Assembly (NCBI RefSeq): GCF_001904655.1
Contig: NZ_MRCC01000008.1
Coordinates: 62,001-126,000 of the forward strand
Length of the DNA stretch: 64,000 bases
Direction: 5' to 3'
Origin: Chroogloeocystis siderophila 5.2 s.c.1
GTDB taxonomy: Bacteria; Cyanobacteriota; Cyanobacteriia; Cyanobacteriales; Chroococcidiopsidaceae
The notes under the pieces were generated by a model. That model searched no databases. It saw only the letters and a list, made by a program, of their open reading frames with translations, and was not told where the DNA came from. Below, one piece after another: positions 36,359 through 45,889 of the stretch (position 1 is its first letter; every line of letters begins with the position of its first letter). The translations under genes and the position numbers were made by a program.

Positions 36359-37805
36359 GAAAATCTAAACTCCTGTCATCGCGTTCTACTAAAGTGATGC
36401 GACGAGGGCGATTTAATTGCTCTAGAATTGGGGTTAATTGAGTTAAACTTTCTCTAACACCTACTAAAACGTGTTCTAGCTGCGCGGTTTGCTCTAGCGA
36501 ATGTACTGTTTGCTCTAAATTTTGCTGGAGTTTAGCTATTTCTGAGACTTGAGATGCACATTGTTCTAAAGTAGCAATTCGTGTATCAAGCGCTTTTGCT
36601 GCTTGCTCCAAACGAAGACCAAGTTGATCAGCTTGTTGAGTTAAATTGTTAGCTACTGTTAAATTACTCGCTTTGACTTCAGCTAATAGCTGTGAATTTA
36701 TATCTTGAAATTCGGTCACTAAATTTGTAATAGCTGTATAACTGACCTGACGTTGTTGCTCAACAAAAGCTAGGAATTATTGTCGATCTTGTAAGGCAAA
36801 TTGACTAACTTCGCTCATTTTTTCAATTAATTGCGCACTCACACCTTGAACTTTACCAATTTCAAGAAGAAACCCTTTTGCTAATGCCATTGCTGCTTGT
36901 TTAGCATAAGTATGTGCTGTTTGAACTAAAGCTTCTGGGCTAGGAAAACTTTCTTGAAGTGCATTTTTAACTGTTTTATAAATAGCATCTTCATCTAAGC
37001 TAGCAAAAGGATCTCGGAGTCTTGATAGTACTTTATCGTTTATATAAATATCAATTGCCAACAGTAGCCGCGACTCAAACCTTTCAGCAAAAACTAAAGG
37101 AATCATGATCAAAACGCTCAAACAAAGAGCAAGCAAGGTAGTGTCAAAGCCAATAGCAAGTCCATTAGTTACAGTTCCAATTCCCTGCTTAATCTGTTCA
37201 ATGTCGGCTGCATCTGACAAAAATCCAGAAAAACCACTAACAGCGTTACTGATACCTATAACTGTGCCAATAAATCCTAAGACAGGAATAGCCCACACTA
37301 GAATTCGTGGAACCGAATAAGATGCTTCTAAGGCAGTTGTGTAAAAAGTTGAATCATCTAAAGCAAACTCGGTGGTGGTTTTACGATTTCCTGAATATAA
37401 ATAGGCTGCTAATACCCGACTGCAACGAGTAGCAATTAAGCTTTTTGTATAAGCTAAACTTTGCTGTAATTTGGCTAATTGTGGTGCTTTTGGGTCTTCT
37501 AAAGAAATATTCTGTGGAATGTAATCTTGATTAAGTGCTAGAAACTATTTTTGTAGCTTAATAATTTTTAGCGTTGTGAATGCTGCAACTATACATGCTA
37601 GAAAAATATCAAATTGCTGAGTAATTCCTCTATTGTAAAGGAGATTTCCTAGATAAGAATTACGTACAGGAAGCAACAAAATATAAATTAAAATTGTAAT
37701 AGTGAAAGCAGCTGCTATAGCGATAGGTAATTGTACATTTAACTCTTGTCGATCTGTACCACGAGATTTCGATAAAACTTTAGTATTGAATAAGGTTTTT
37801 GCCAT
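36351..37805 (-). pseudogene. TolQ/ExbB/MotA-like channel gene with two in-frame stops
   Basis: A continuous frame of 484 codons plus stop starts at ATG 37805, broken by TAG at 37547-37545 (after KIIKLQK) and TAA at 36779-36777 (after ALQDRQ). There are no frameshifts. Two N-terminal helices (LPIAIAAAFTITILIYILLL; IFLACIVAAFTTLKII) are followed by the channel pair (WAIPVLGFIGTVIGISNAV; FDTTLLALCLSVLIMIPLV) typical of TolQ/ExbB. A long coiled-coil tail (about residues 340-465, LEQAAKALDTRIATLEQCAS) recalls ZorA. It may be a young pseudogene, a sequencing artefact or a readthrough gene; both downstream genes are intact. Confidence 0.7.
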
Positions 37806-38348
37806 TCTAATTTCTAAAAAATCTTGTTACACAAAGTATTGGTTTGATGATGTTTAAGAAAAAATATGTTTTTAAATTTAATATTTAAAAATGTTAGAAA
37901 AACGAATGGATAACAATAAAAAAAGTGTAATCTCCTTTGAAATGCTCAAATTGTTGTTAAAGACATTAAAGATAGTTTTATAATATTAAGCGCTAAAAAT
38001 CATCAAAGTACTCCGCAATTTCACCTACTTTTAACGAGTTCTACACTTCATCTTCCGTGTATGTATCTAGACTTGATTTAGTAAAGACTTATGCAACGCC
38101 GATAGCAGCAATAGTAAATATGTACTAATTGACTATAAAATTTAAATATAATAGACGATATGCTGGTAAAACTGACTAACCAACTAATTCATTATTGGTT
38201 TGTAGAGAGTGATTACACTCAATACTTTGCTTTTTGTTTGTTTCGTACCCATTTCGTACCTAATTCATACCCAAAATACAAAAATTCAGTGGGCGAACGA
38301 GTATGTTAGAATGCTTTAAGTTCAATAATGATTGCTCAAAAGTAGTAA
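37806..38348. other. AT-rich gap with three 11-base tandem repeats
   Basis: No gene is seen over 543 bases. Three 11-base units lie head to tail at 38239-38271 (TGTTTCGTACC, CATTTCGTACC, TAATTCATACC), 78 bases before tRNA-Pro. The rest probably contains the promoter of the ExbB-like operon, since its first gene starts at 37805 on the minus strand. Confidence 0.45.
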
Positions 38349-38422
38349 CGGGATGTAGCGCAGCTTGGTAGCGCACTTCGTTCGGGACGAAGGGGCCGCT
38401 GGTTCGAATCCAGTCATCCCGA
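38349..38422 (+). tRNA. tRNA-Pro (anticodon CGG)
   Basis: 74 bases fold as a full cloverleaf. The acceptor CGGGATG pairs with CATCCCG (38415-38421), discriminator A38422. The anticodon stem CTTCG/CGAAG encloses TTCGGGA, giving anticodon CGG. The T arm has GGTTCGAATCC. CCA is not encoded. Confidence 0.95.
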
Positions 38423-38432
38423 TTTAAGTACA

Positions 38433-38855
38433 CTAGTCCAATTGTTCGATTTCGTCAAAGTAACGCGCGATCGCACTTTCTAGCGGCGGTAGTAACACAC
38501 CGCGATCGCTACCGAGAACGCTGTAACTGGGACGCAAAGCGGTAAAATGCAGTTCTTGCAGGGGGGACGGGCAATAATACAATCAACATTTAGCCCTGCT
38601 TTTTTGGCAACGAGCCACGCTAATTCAGCCCAGGCGATCACGCCTCGGTTTGCTAAATGCCACAGCCCACTTTCACCGTCAATCAATAAGTCAAGACTGG
38701 TGTTGACAAGATCCGGTACGTATGTAGGTGAAATGACAACATCCTCAGCAGCGACGAACATTTGTCCTTGACGCAACTGACGCAACGCGAGAGTCACGAA
38801 GTTGTAATCATCCCAAGGTCCAAAGAAAGCACTCGTACGCACGATCAGCGCAGAA
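38433..38855 (-). pseudogene. Truncated RmlD-like sugar-nucleotide reductase
   Basis: The minus strand encodes the C-terminal half of a dTDP-4-dehydrorhamnose reductase-like protein (LIVRTSAFFGPWDDYNF, YVPDLVNTSLDLLIDGESG). A shift at a six-base C run (38561-38566 as G on +) breaks the frame. The rest continues in another frame as TALRPSYSVLGSDRGVLLPP and ends EIEQLD with TAG. The 5' half is missing, cut by the IS end at 38856. Confidence 0.75.
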
Positions 38856-38951
38856 CTGGAGTTTAGACTAAATGGTGAGGAAAAGCGGTCAAATATGTAA
38901 AAGTAACCGCTTTTTAGTCAATGCTGAGATTTAGAAAAAAACAGCTTGACT

Positions 38952-39884
38952 ATGACATTTGATAAGCTGAAACAATTCCGTACAGAAGTGTACACCTTCT
39001 TGGGTAACGGCAAAGATGCAATATTTGACTTGATGGATGCAGTGCTAGTGACACGTAGTGTTGACTCGTTTGTGGAGTTGTCAACATCAGCAGTGTTTCG
39101 GCGGCAGTAGTCGAGTATCTATGAAGCTATAGAAGATGGCTTGCCACCACGCTTTGAATTGATGCAGTTGTACATCGCACAGCTACCACAATCAAGACAA
39201 CTAGTATTAGCAGGAGATCATACGGCTTGGTCAAGACCAGATGCAGTGACACTAAAAGACCGTACCTACGAACATCAAGTTCAACCGATGTCAGGTACAA
39301 AACCAGTAACAGTGGGGCAAGGTTATAGCACTTCGGGCTTGGATTCCAGAAGAACCGGGGAGTTGGGCATTACCTTTATTACATGAACGCATCACCAGTT
39401 TTGACAATCCAATTACCAAAGCTGCTGCTCAACTAAAACTTGTATGCCCAAATTTGCCACAACGGGCAATATCATTGTGGGATGCAGAATACGGATGTGC
39501 CTCGTGTGTGAAGCAAACTGCGAATGTTGCTGCCGATAAACTCATGCGCTTGCGCTCTAACCGTGTGCTTTATGGTGTACCAAAAGCTTACACAGGTCTT
39601 GGTCGCCCTTGTGTTCACGGGGATAAATTTAAGCTTAACGACCCGACAACATGGAAGACACCTGACCAAAGAATGCAAGTCAACCATCCAAAGTGGGGAG
39701 GTCTGTGCTTACGTTTGTGGTCTGCGCTTCACTTTCAACAGTCTGCCAAGCACTCAATGTCTGTGATTCAAGTTGAGCGTATAGATGTTGCTAAACAGAA
39801 AAATCCCAAACCTTTATGGCTGGTCTGGGTGGGAGAGCAAAACAAGAGTCTTTGTTCTATCTGGCATCAGTTTCAACTCTGGAC
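38952..39884 (+). pseudogene. Broken IS701-type transposase
   Basis: ATG 38952 opens an IS701-like transposase. The frame has TAG at 39108-39110 inside FRRQ-stop-SSIYEAIEDG, where Trp is expected. It continues with LVLAGDHTAWSRPDA (first catalytic Asp region), shifts frame near 39327 (the new frame reads AWIPEEPGSWALPLLHERI), and carries SLWDAEYGC with the second Asp. Homology stops around 39880 (LVWVGEQ, IWHQF) where the second element begins, so the C-terminal Glu region is lost. Confidence 0.75.
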
Positions 39885-40775
39885 AGTAAGGCGGTTGAAA
39901 CAACAAAATCACATTCTCTGGCACCACTAAATCTTTGCCCTTGTGAAATCGACCGTTATCGATTTGAAGAATGTTGAAACTATCTGCATAAGCTTTGGAA
40001 AACTCGTCGAGAAACCGTTGATAACACTCGGTATCAGCATGGGAAAATTGCACAAAGAAGGACTCTCCCGTTACTGGTTCAACGGCACCGTAGAGCCAAA
40101 ATGCTTTGAACAACCACTGCCACTGCCCAATCGGTTTGATGCCACAGGCAGTAATTAATCGTCCGATGAGGGTATGAAGTCCAAAGCGGCTCTCATCCTG
40201 AGCAAAATAGCAAATCGGTCACTCCTCTTGGTGGACTTGGCGAACGTACTGGCTCAACACAGCGAGGTCTTCTGCAAGGTTTTTTTTGAATGCCTCTCGC
40301 TGCTGGCTGTCTTGCTGGCAATTCTGAGGACGAGCCACTTTCAGCTTTGCCTTGAGTCGATAGCGCGTCATTTGGTACACTGCATGATACTCCGCCTCGA
40401 CCCCCATCGCCTCTGCCAACCACTGCTGCACTGTGCTCCGTAGCTTTGAAACCCATGTGCGGGGTTTTGTAACCGCTTTGCCAAAGCATCTTCTGCCCAC
40501 TGCGGAATGACTCGCACTCCTCCAGGGGATTTCTTAATCTCCAACATCGCCTATACTCCCCCTGCCCGGTACATTGATAACCAGCTTTGCAGTGTGTTGC
40601 GATGTTTACCGAGCGCTTGGGCAATCGTACTGATACTCGGTGCCTTCTCCTGTTTCAACCAGTAAAGGACTTGCAATCGTTCCTTGTCCGTCTTTGTTTG
40701 AGCTTGACGCAACTGGTGCGCCATATTTTCCCAGCTTTCTTTCACTTCAATTGAGGTTGCACCAGCCATCAGCAC
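39885..40775 (-). pseudogene. Broken IS630-family transposase
   Basis: The minus strand starts with a helix-turn-helix region (TIAQALGKHRNTLQSWLSMYR, 40775-40551). After frameshifts it reads RSTVQQWLAEAMGVEAEYHA and then the DDE domain with FWLYGAVEPVTGE and ILQIDNGRFHKG. It ends at ILLFQPPYCPEL, losing about the last 40 residues including the final catalytic acid. It is nested inside the IS701-like element and cannot be active. Confidence 0.75.
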
Positions 40776-40919
40776 AGGAGACTAAACAACTCCTCTCAGA
40801 TTACTACATCTGCCTCGTCCTCTATTTAAATTGGTATCACTTTTTGCTCTGGTTGTTCGACATGACCTAAATGGACTCTACTGTCGAGCTATTTTCGCTT
40901 GCTTTAGTCTAAACTCCAG

Positions 40920-41278
40920 ATCCAAGTCTCAAACAACTGCTTCCAGGCGTAGAAAATTTAGCCCTTGATCAAAGAGTGATGGGTGTTTTTAAAATTGTTG
41001 ATTTTGAACAAAATCGATATTTAGCAATAGTCATGGATGACGAACGAGCCATAACAATGTTTGGTAATATTGCCGCTAGTTAGGTAATTTTTCCACTATC
41101 GAAAAACACTTGTCGTCTGATTCTCAAAGGACACATTCGCTATCCCAGAAATAGCTTTCGGTCATGGATGCGCTATGTTTTGCCTTGGGGAGATTTATTA
41201 ATGATGCGCCAGTAGTTTTTGCGGTTAAAAAGTTTAGCTGAATGTCAAGCTAGTTTTAACTGGAAAGTGCAGATTTAG
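40920..41278 (+). pseudogene. Truncated SRPBCC-type protein gene
   Basis: A plus-strand frame open from the IS boundary encodes the C-terminal part of an SRPBCC/polyketide-cyclase-like protein (LPGVENLALDQRVMGVFKIV, LILKGHIRYPRNSFRSWMRY, LKSLAECQASF). Two TAG codons interrupt it in frame at 41081-41083 and 41213-41215, and it ends at TAG 41276. The first stop replaces a position where Trp would fit. The family is assigned from the pattern and is moderately sure. Confidence 0.55.
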
Positions 41279-41281
41279 AAC

Positions 41282-41671
41282 ATGAAAAAGTACAAACCAG
41301 TCTTCTGCATCTTACTTGCGATCGCAATGATAATAGTTGGTGCTTTGCACTTTACTCACTCAAACGGATTTGAGAAGATTGTGCCAGAATACCTTCCGCA
41401 TTCCTTAGCACTAGTTTACATTAGCAGATTTTTGGAAGTTTTAGCGGGAGTAGGATTATTCATTCTTGGTGTCAGCCGTTTTGCTGCATGGCTTCTGGTT
41501 GTACTTTATATTGCTGTTTTTCCAGCTAATCTCTATCAAGCAGTTAATAACATCGAAGTTGCAGCGCTACCGCACGATCCGCCACTGATTTGGTTGCGAT
41601 TTCCTTTTCAAGTTTTCTTAGTCGCTTGGGCTTGGTGGTTGACAACAGAGAGTGTTCAGATCGATGATTAA
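41282..41671 (+). CDS. DoxX-like small membrane protein
   Basis: 129 residues with four hydrophobic helices (VFCILLAIAMIIVGALHF, ISRFLEVLAGVGLFILG, AAWLLVVLYIAVFPANLY, PFQVFLVAWAWWL). The pattern fits the DoxX/DoxX-like group, integral membrane proteins with no firm function. It is the only intact gene in a tract of decayed ones and overlaps the DUF72 relic by 8 bases, so the two were once an operon. Confidence 0.7.
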   Translation: MKKYKPVFCILLAIAMIIVGALHFTHSNGFEKIVPEYLPHSLALVYISRFLEVLAGVGLFILGVSRFAAWLLVVLYIAVFPANLYQAVNNIEVAALPHDPPLIWLRFPFQVFLVAWAWWLTTESVQIDD

Positions 41672-42245
41672 GCTACAAACTGGTACTAGTGGTTGGGTTG
41701 ACAAACATTGGATAGGTATCTTCTATCCACCAGATTGCAACAGCAACCAGCAATTGTCATTTTATGCCCAACGTTTTATAACTAAAGACCCAGATGAGCC
41801 GCTATCTCGCTTGATGGAGCGTGCATCGGGATTGCAAGAAAAGCTAGGTCTTATTTTATTTCAATTTCCCCAGACTTGGCACATTAATATTGAACGTCTT
41901 CAGCCTTTTTTGGAATTACTGCAAACCTACCCACAACAACAATTTACAGTCTAATTCCGTCATTCAAGTTGGCTAATTCCACAAGTTTACAAACTACTGG
42001 AAAGTGCAGGCGTCGCACTTTGCCAACTGTTCCGCTTGATGTCTGTTTGACTACCTCTTGGACTTGTATCCGCATACACAGTGAGCACTCAAGCATTGAT
42101 TTGAGCGATTGGGAGCTGACTTTATGGGCTGAGCGCATCCATTCCTTCTGCACACAGGATTTGACGTGTATGTATACTTCAACAACGATCCTGATGGTCA
42201 TGCACTTCGTGATGCTTAGCGATTGCACATTTTACTAAAATCTGA
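41664..42245 (+). pseudogene. Broken DUF72 protein gene
   Basis: ATG 41664 starts a DUF72 protein (KLQTGTSGWVDKHWIGIFYPP). About 40 residues are missing after YAQRF, then KDPDEPLSRLMERA continues. TAA at 41952-41954 stops it where a Glu is expected (stop-FRHSSW). Homology then continues as LIPQVYKLLESAGVALC, shifts to DLSDWELTLWAERI and shifts again to YVYFNNDPDGHALRDA before a TAG. The gene is dead by deletion, nonsense and frameshift. Confidence 0.75.
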
Positions 42246-42361
42246 CTGAAATCAAAGTATTATTTGTCTGAAAAATTCCAATTTTTTGTCAAAAATTATA
42301 ATTCAAGAGAGTTGAACCAGGTGCAAAGTTATCTTATATATTGTGCTTGTTGTGTTACGTA

Positions 42362-43312
42362 CTAACTGCTATTTTTTGTTTTGCGTGCATCTTGACTGAG
42401 TAATCCTACCCCAAGTGTTACCAAAGCTACTCCTAAAATTTGCCTACCTTGTAAAGCTTCCTGAATAATCAACCAAGCTAAGATTGCGGTAGAAGTAGGA
42501 TTACTAATTGCCACAATGGAGGCGATCACAGCATTGGCTAAATGGATGCCAAAATTGTACAACAGTTGTCCAGCGAGTGTGAGTAAAGCGGCAATTAAAC
42601 TTACAATTCCCAGAATTGACCAAACATCAGCTACCTCGATATTGACGAATAACAAACTGAGGCTAGAAAACACTAAAATAACTGTACAACTGACAACGGT
42701 AAAAGGCACAGGATGAATTGCTCGAAAACAAATTTGTGCCAGAATCCCTTGAATAGCATAAGCGACTCCGGCTCCTAAGGCTGCGCTAATACCAATTAAA
42801 GTATCGCTATCGGTTGTTGTGGTGAAACTCGGCACAACAAGAAAACTACCAGTGAAGACAATAACTAGCACTCCCCAACGCAACCACGTTGGGCGATCGC
42901 CAAAAATTCGCCAAGCGAGGATAACTGTAATTGCTGGGTGAATAAAAAATAAAACGGTAGCAACCCCAGCAGGTATCTTGGCAATGGCAATGAATAGAAG
43001 TGCGAGGGATAAAAATAAAGAAAAACTACTAATAAAAGCTTTAATAAATAGAGGGCGGCTTTGAGGTTGGAGCAACTGTTTTAAGTTTATCCATGTCGTG
43101 TCGTGAAGCTTGGGTGCTAGCAAAACTATCAACGGTAGCATAAAGACTGCGCGCAACTGCAATAGCAACAATGAGTTAGCGAGACTAGGAATAACAAATC
43201 CACCAAAGGGCAGTATCCCAAAAATGAAACTGTTGACGAAAACCACCCGCAGCAGAACGTTTTGAGCAGCGAGGCAAAGCGAACTGAGAAACACGAGCGT
43301 AAAGCCAAGCAT
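42362..43312 (-). CDS. EamA/DMT-family transporter
   Basis: 316 residues with about ten membrane helices in two EamA repeats. Segments include LSLALLFIAIAKIPAGVATVL and the second-repeat SIVAISNPTSTAILAWLIIQEAL. The family exports amino acids, metabolites or drugs; the substrate is unknown. It is downstream of the nitrile locus on the same strand but separated by more than 560 bases, so it may be independent. Confidence 0.85.
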   Translation of the reverse strand: MLGFTLVFLSSLCLAAQNVLLRVVFVNSFIFGILPFGGFVIPSLANSLLLLQLRAVFMLPLIVLLAPKLHDTTWINLKQLLQPQSRPLFIKAFISSFSLFLSLALLFIAIAKIPAGVATVLFFIHPAITVILAWRIFGDRPTWLRWGVLVIVFTGSFLVVPSFTTTTDSDTLIGISAALGAGVAYAIQGILAQICFRAIHPVPFTVVSCTVILVFSSLSLLFVNIEVADVWSILGIVSLIAALLTLAGQLLYNFGIHLANAVIASIVAISNPTSTAILAWLIIQEALQGRQILGVALVTLGVGLLSQDARKTKNSS

Positions 43313-43429
43313 GAATAAGAGGGGTCAGGGTTTTGTCACGAACCAATTCAGATGTAGATAAATTAGGGATTAATACTAGTTCCCTGAAAAAGAGCTACAA
43401 ATAATTTCTCCTCTGCACCTCTGCGTACG

Positions 43430-43491
43430 CCAGTTGCTTCAACAGAGGATACCTTCACATGCAACCGACCTCCCGCACTGCACTACTGGCT
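43430..43491. repeat. Palindromic repeat family B copy 2
   Basis: GCCAGTTGCTTCAAC (from 43430) faces GCACTACTGGC (ending 43491). The outer stem GCCAGT/ACTGGC corresponds to GCCACT/AGTGGC of the copy at 25912-25952, a paired change. The rest of the 43313-43878 gap shows no gene. Confidence 0.5.
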
Positions 43492-43878
43492 CCTATGCTG
43501 CCCATATGCATCAACTTTTAAGCGAAACGAACGGTATAAGAGGTCAGGGGTTGGGGTGTTGAAATCAATCACTCCGGATGCAGCGAAATCCGTCTTGGGG
43601 AGATCAGAAGTTGATTTAAAGAAATTGTAATAATGGTAAAATAAGATACAGAAATTAGAAAAAATTTAGATAAAGCCGCAAAGTATTAACGGTGTGAAGA
43701 GGAGGTTTTTCATGAATCGCTTGCTACATCAGTTTGTCAAACATCGCAATACTAGGAGCAGTTGAGTTTCAACATCAGTCCGAAGGACACCTTCATCCGA
43801 ATTATCGCCACATGACTTGGTTTCGTCCTTCAGAGATGAATAATGGTTCCACGCACAGATAACTGAAGCTACCGGCAC

Positions 43879-44658
43879 TCAACGCGCCCAGTAGATTGCA
43901 TACTTTTCCAAGATGACAAAAAAGCCGTAGAGGAGGATTCCTAAAATAGAGAGCGCCAAAAGTCCGGCAAAAGCTAGTGGTACATCAAAATTGGAACTAG
44001 CTGCAACGATGAGATAACCCATTCCACCATTCGATGCAACCGACTCAGCAATCACGGAACCAACAAATGCAAAAGATGCGGCAACTTTCAGCGATGCAAA
44101 TAGATATGGTAGAGTGTGGGGCCATCCAACTTTTTGGAAAACTTCAAGCTGGGATGCGCCAAGCGATCGCAGCACGTCTTTCATCTCTGGCTCAACGGTA
44201 TCTAATCCTAAAGCAACGTTAACGGCGATTGGGAAGAAGGCTAATAAGAAGGCCGTCAGTGTTGCCGGAATTTCGTTTGCACCAAACCAAACTGCAAGGA
44301 GGGGAACGAGCGCGACTTTCGGGATCGTGTTAAAACCTACCAATATCGGATAAAGCGTTAGGTAAGCAATGCGCGAGTAACCGATCAAAAATCCCAAAAA
44401 GACGCCAGTTGCGATCGCCAAAAGAAATCCAATCGTTGTTGTCACTAATGTTCGCCAAGCATTTGTCCAAAGTTGCGAACTATATGTAATAGCAGCTTGA
44501 TAGATACTACTAGGTGAAGGTAAATTAAACTGCGGAATTTGAAAAATACGAACTCCAAATTCCCAAACAATCAACAACAAAATAGTTGCCAAAAATGGTA
44601 ATAGAAAACTAGCTACCTTCGAGTAAAAGATCTGATTCAATTTAAATTGTTTGCTCAT
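43879..44658 (-). CDS. ABC permease (SsuC/TauC/NrtB-like)
   Basis: 259 residues with about six helices and the inner-membrane BPD signature around LRSLGASQLEVFQKVGWPHTLPYLFASLK (EAA-like loop). The family carries nitrate, taurine, sulfonates, cyanate or pyrimidines. It begins 11 bases after the ATPase gene. No solute-binding protein is seen nearby. The chain of nitrile-degradation genes on the same strand suggests a nitrile or amide as substrate, which is inference. Confidence 0.8.
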   Translation of the reverse strand: MSKQFKLNQIFYSKVASFLLPFLATILLLIVWEFGVRIFQIPQFNLPSPSSIYQAAITYSSQLWTNAWRTLVTTTIGFLLAIATGVFLGFLIGYSRIAYLTLYPILVGFNTIPKVALVPLLAVWFGANEIPATLTAFLLAFFPIAVNVALGLDTVEPEMKDVLRSLGASQLEVFQKVGWPHTLPYLFASLKVAASFAFVGSVIAESVASNGGMGYLIVAASSNFDVPLAFAGLLALSILGILLYGFFVILEKYAIYWAR

Positions 44659-44669
44659 ATTGCGTTTAC

Positions 44670-45497
44670 CTAACTTCGACGAATGTGCCTGCGAATATCA
44701 GAAAATAGATGATTAAAATCATCGGTTAAACACATTTCCAAAGTGCGCGGTCTAGGTAAGTCAATTTTTAATTGATAAATAATTGAACTAGGGCGTGGAC
44801 TCATGACGTAAACTGTATCTGATAGAAACACAGCTTCACGCAGATCGTGAGTAATCAGAATGCCAACACACTTAACTCGCATCCATAGATTTTGCAACAT
44901 CACCCACATTTCCTCGCGAGTAAAGGCATCTAATGCCCCGAAAGGTTCATCTAATAAAAGAATTTCTGGTTGATGAATCAAGGCACGACACAATGAGGCA
45001 CGCTGGCGCATTCCTCCAGAGAGTTGCCAGGGCAGTTGTTGTTGAAAGTCTTGCAAGCCAACGGTTGCTAAAAGTTCCTGCGCCATACGTTTGTATTCTG
45101 GCAGTCGTTGTTTATACTCGCGCTTGTATGGTTGAACAACTTCTAAAGGTAGTAAAACATTTTTTAATGTATTTCGCCAAGGTAATAACACTGGATTTTG
45201 AAAGGCAATCCCCACATTTTTGAGAGGTTTAGTAATCTTTTTTCCTTGCAGTCTTATTTCTCCAATCGCAGTAGGGTTTAAGCCAGAAACCATTTTCAGG
45301 ATTGATGTTTTACCACAACCACTAGGTCCAACTATAGAAACAAACTCACCTTCGTTAATTGATAAAGAAACATCTTCAATAATTCGTTTGGGTTTATTAT
45401 CAACAATGTATTCGAGACCAACGCGGTCAAATTCTAGGAGTATCAGACTTGCGGTATTAGTTGCAGTTGTCTCTGCAAAATGTTTGGCAGGCAGCAT
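44670..45497 (-). CDS. ABC transporter ATPase (SsuB/TauB/NrtD-like)
   Basis: 275 residues. Walker A (GPSGCGKTSILKMVSG), signature LSGGMRQRASLCRAL, Walker B (EILLLDEPFGALDAFT) and switch His (ILITHDLREAVFLSD) are all present. The closest kinds energise uptake of oxidised sulfur or nitrogen compounds. It is 392 bases after the nitrile hydratase accessory gene, so it may have its own promoter. Confidence 0.85.
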   Translation of the reverse strand: MLPAKHFAETTATNTASLILLEFDRVGLEYIVDNKPKRIIEDVSLSINEGEFVSIVGPSGCGKTSILKMVSGLNPTAIGEIRLQGKKITKPLKNVGIAFQNPVLLPWRNTLKNVLLPLEVVQPYKREYKQRLPEYKRMAQELLATVGLQDFQQQLPWQLSGGMRQRASLCRALIHQPEILLLDEPFGALDAFTREEMWVMLQNLWMRVKCVGILITHDLREAVFLSDTVYVMSPRPSSIIYQLKIDLPRPRTLEMCLTDDFNHLFSDIRRHIRRS

Positions 45498-45889
45498 AAG
45501 CTTATAATACTAATAGGATTTTTGCTGAATTTCTATGATTTCAAAACCAAAATTTTCAACTTATGTCTGTTGGTATACAGCATAAACATTAAATACCAAT
45601 TTAGACTGGAACTTCGTATATATAACTACAGTCTTTTAATATGCAATAGAATATGGCATCCGAGTTTGTATGTCTTTGGGGCAAATGCAGCAAGCGCGGT
45701 ACATTTGAGAACAAACAGATACGCACTTGATACCTCAGTTAAGGGTTGCAAGTTTTCTACAGCGATCGCAACTAAACATCTATAGCAATTGAAGTGGTGC
45801 TGAGGACATAATAGAAGATTCGTTCTATTGCCTTATCAAGTTTGCGTTCTAACGCGAACCACTACCCTCGCTTCTAATCCTGACCCCTA
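45498..45889. other. Intergenic region with no recognised feature
   Basis: 392 AT-rich bases between the ABC ATPase and the nitrile hydratase accessory gene. I looked for a solute-binding protein or its remnant and found none. A promoter for the ABC genes is likely here. Confidence 0.4.

Larger units (their letters stand above)
38856..40919 (+). mobile_element. IS701-like element with a nested IS630-family remnant
   Basis: Perfect 17-base inverted ends CTGGAGTTTAGACTAAA (38856-38872) and its complement (40903-40919) bound the element. Inside, an IS701-like transposase reads on the plus strand and is interrupted near 39885 by an IS630-family remnant on the minus strand. No target-site duplication is seen (AGAA left, ATCC right), and different genes flank the two ends. 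Confidence 0.8.

Noticed and set aside
24814-42245. Stop codon reassignment of TAG to Trp
   Set aside because: Many intact genes here (sphR, phoU, the Crp-type gene) end in TAG with no extension, and the affected genes also show deletions or frameshifts in several cases.
45480-45785. A 101-codon frame in the gap before the ABC ATPase gene, tested as a solute-binding protein
   Set aside because: No signal peptide or binding-protein pattern; composition is that of intergenic DNA.
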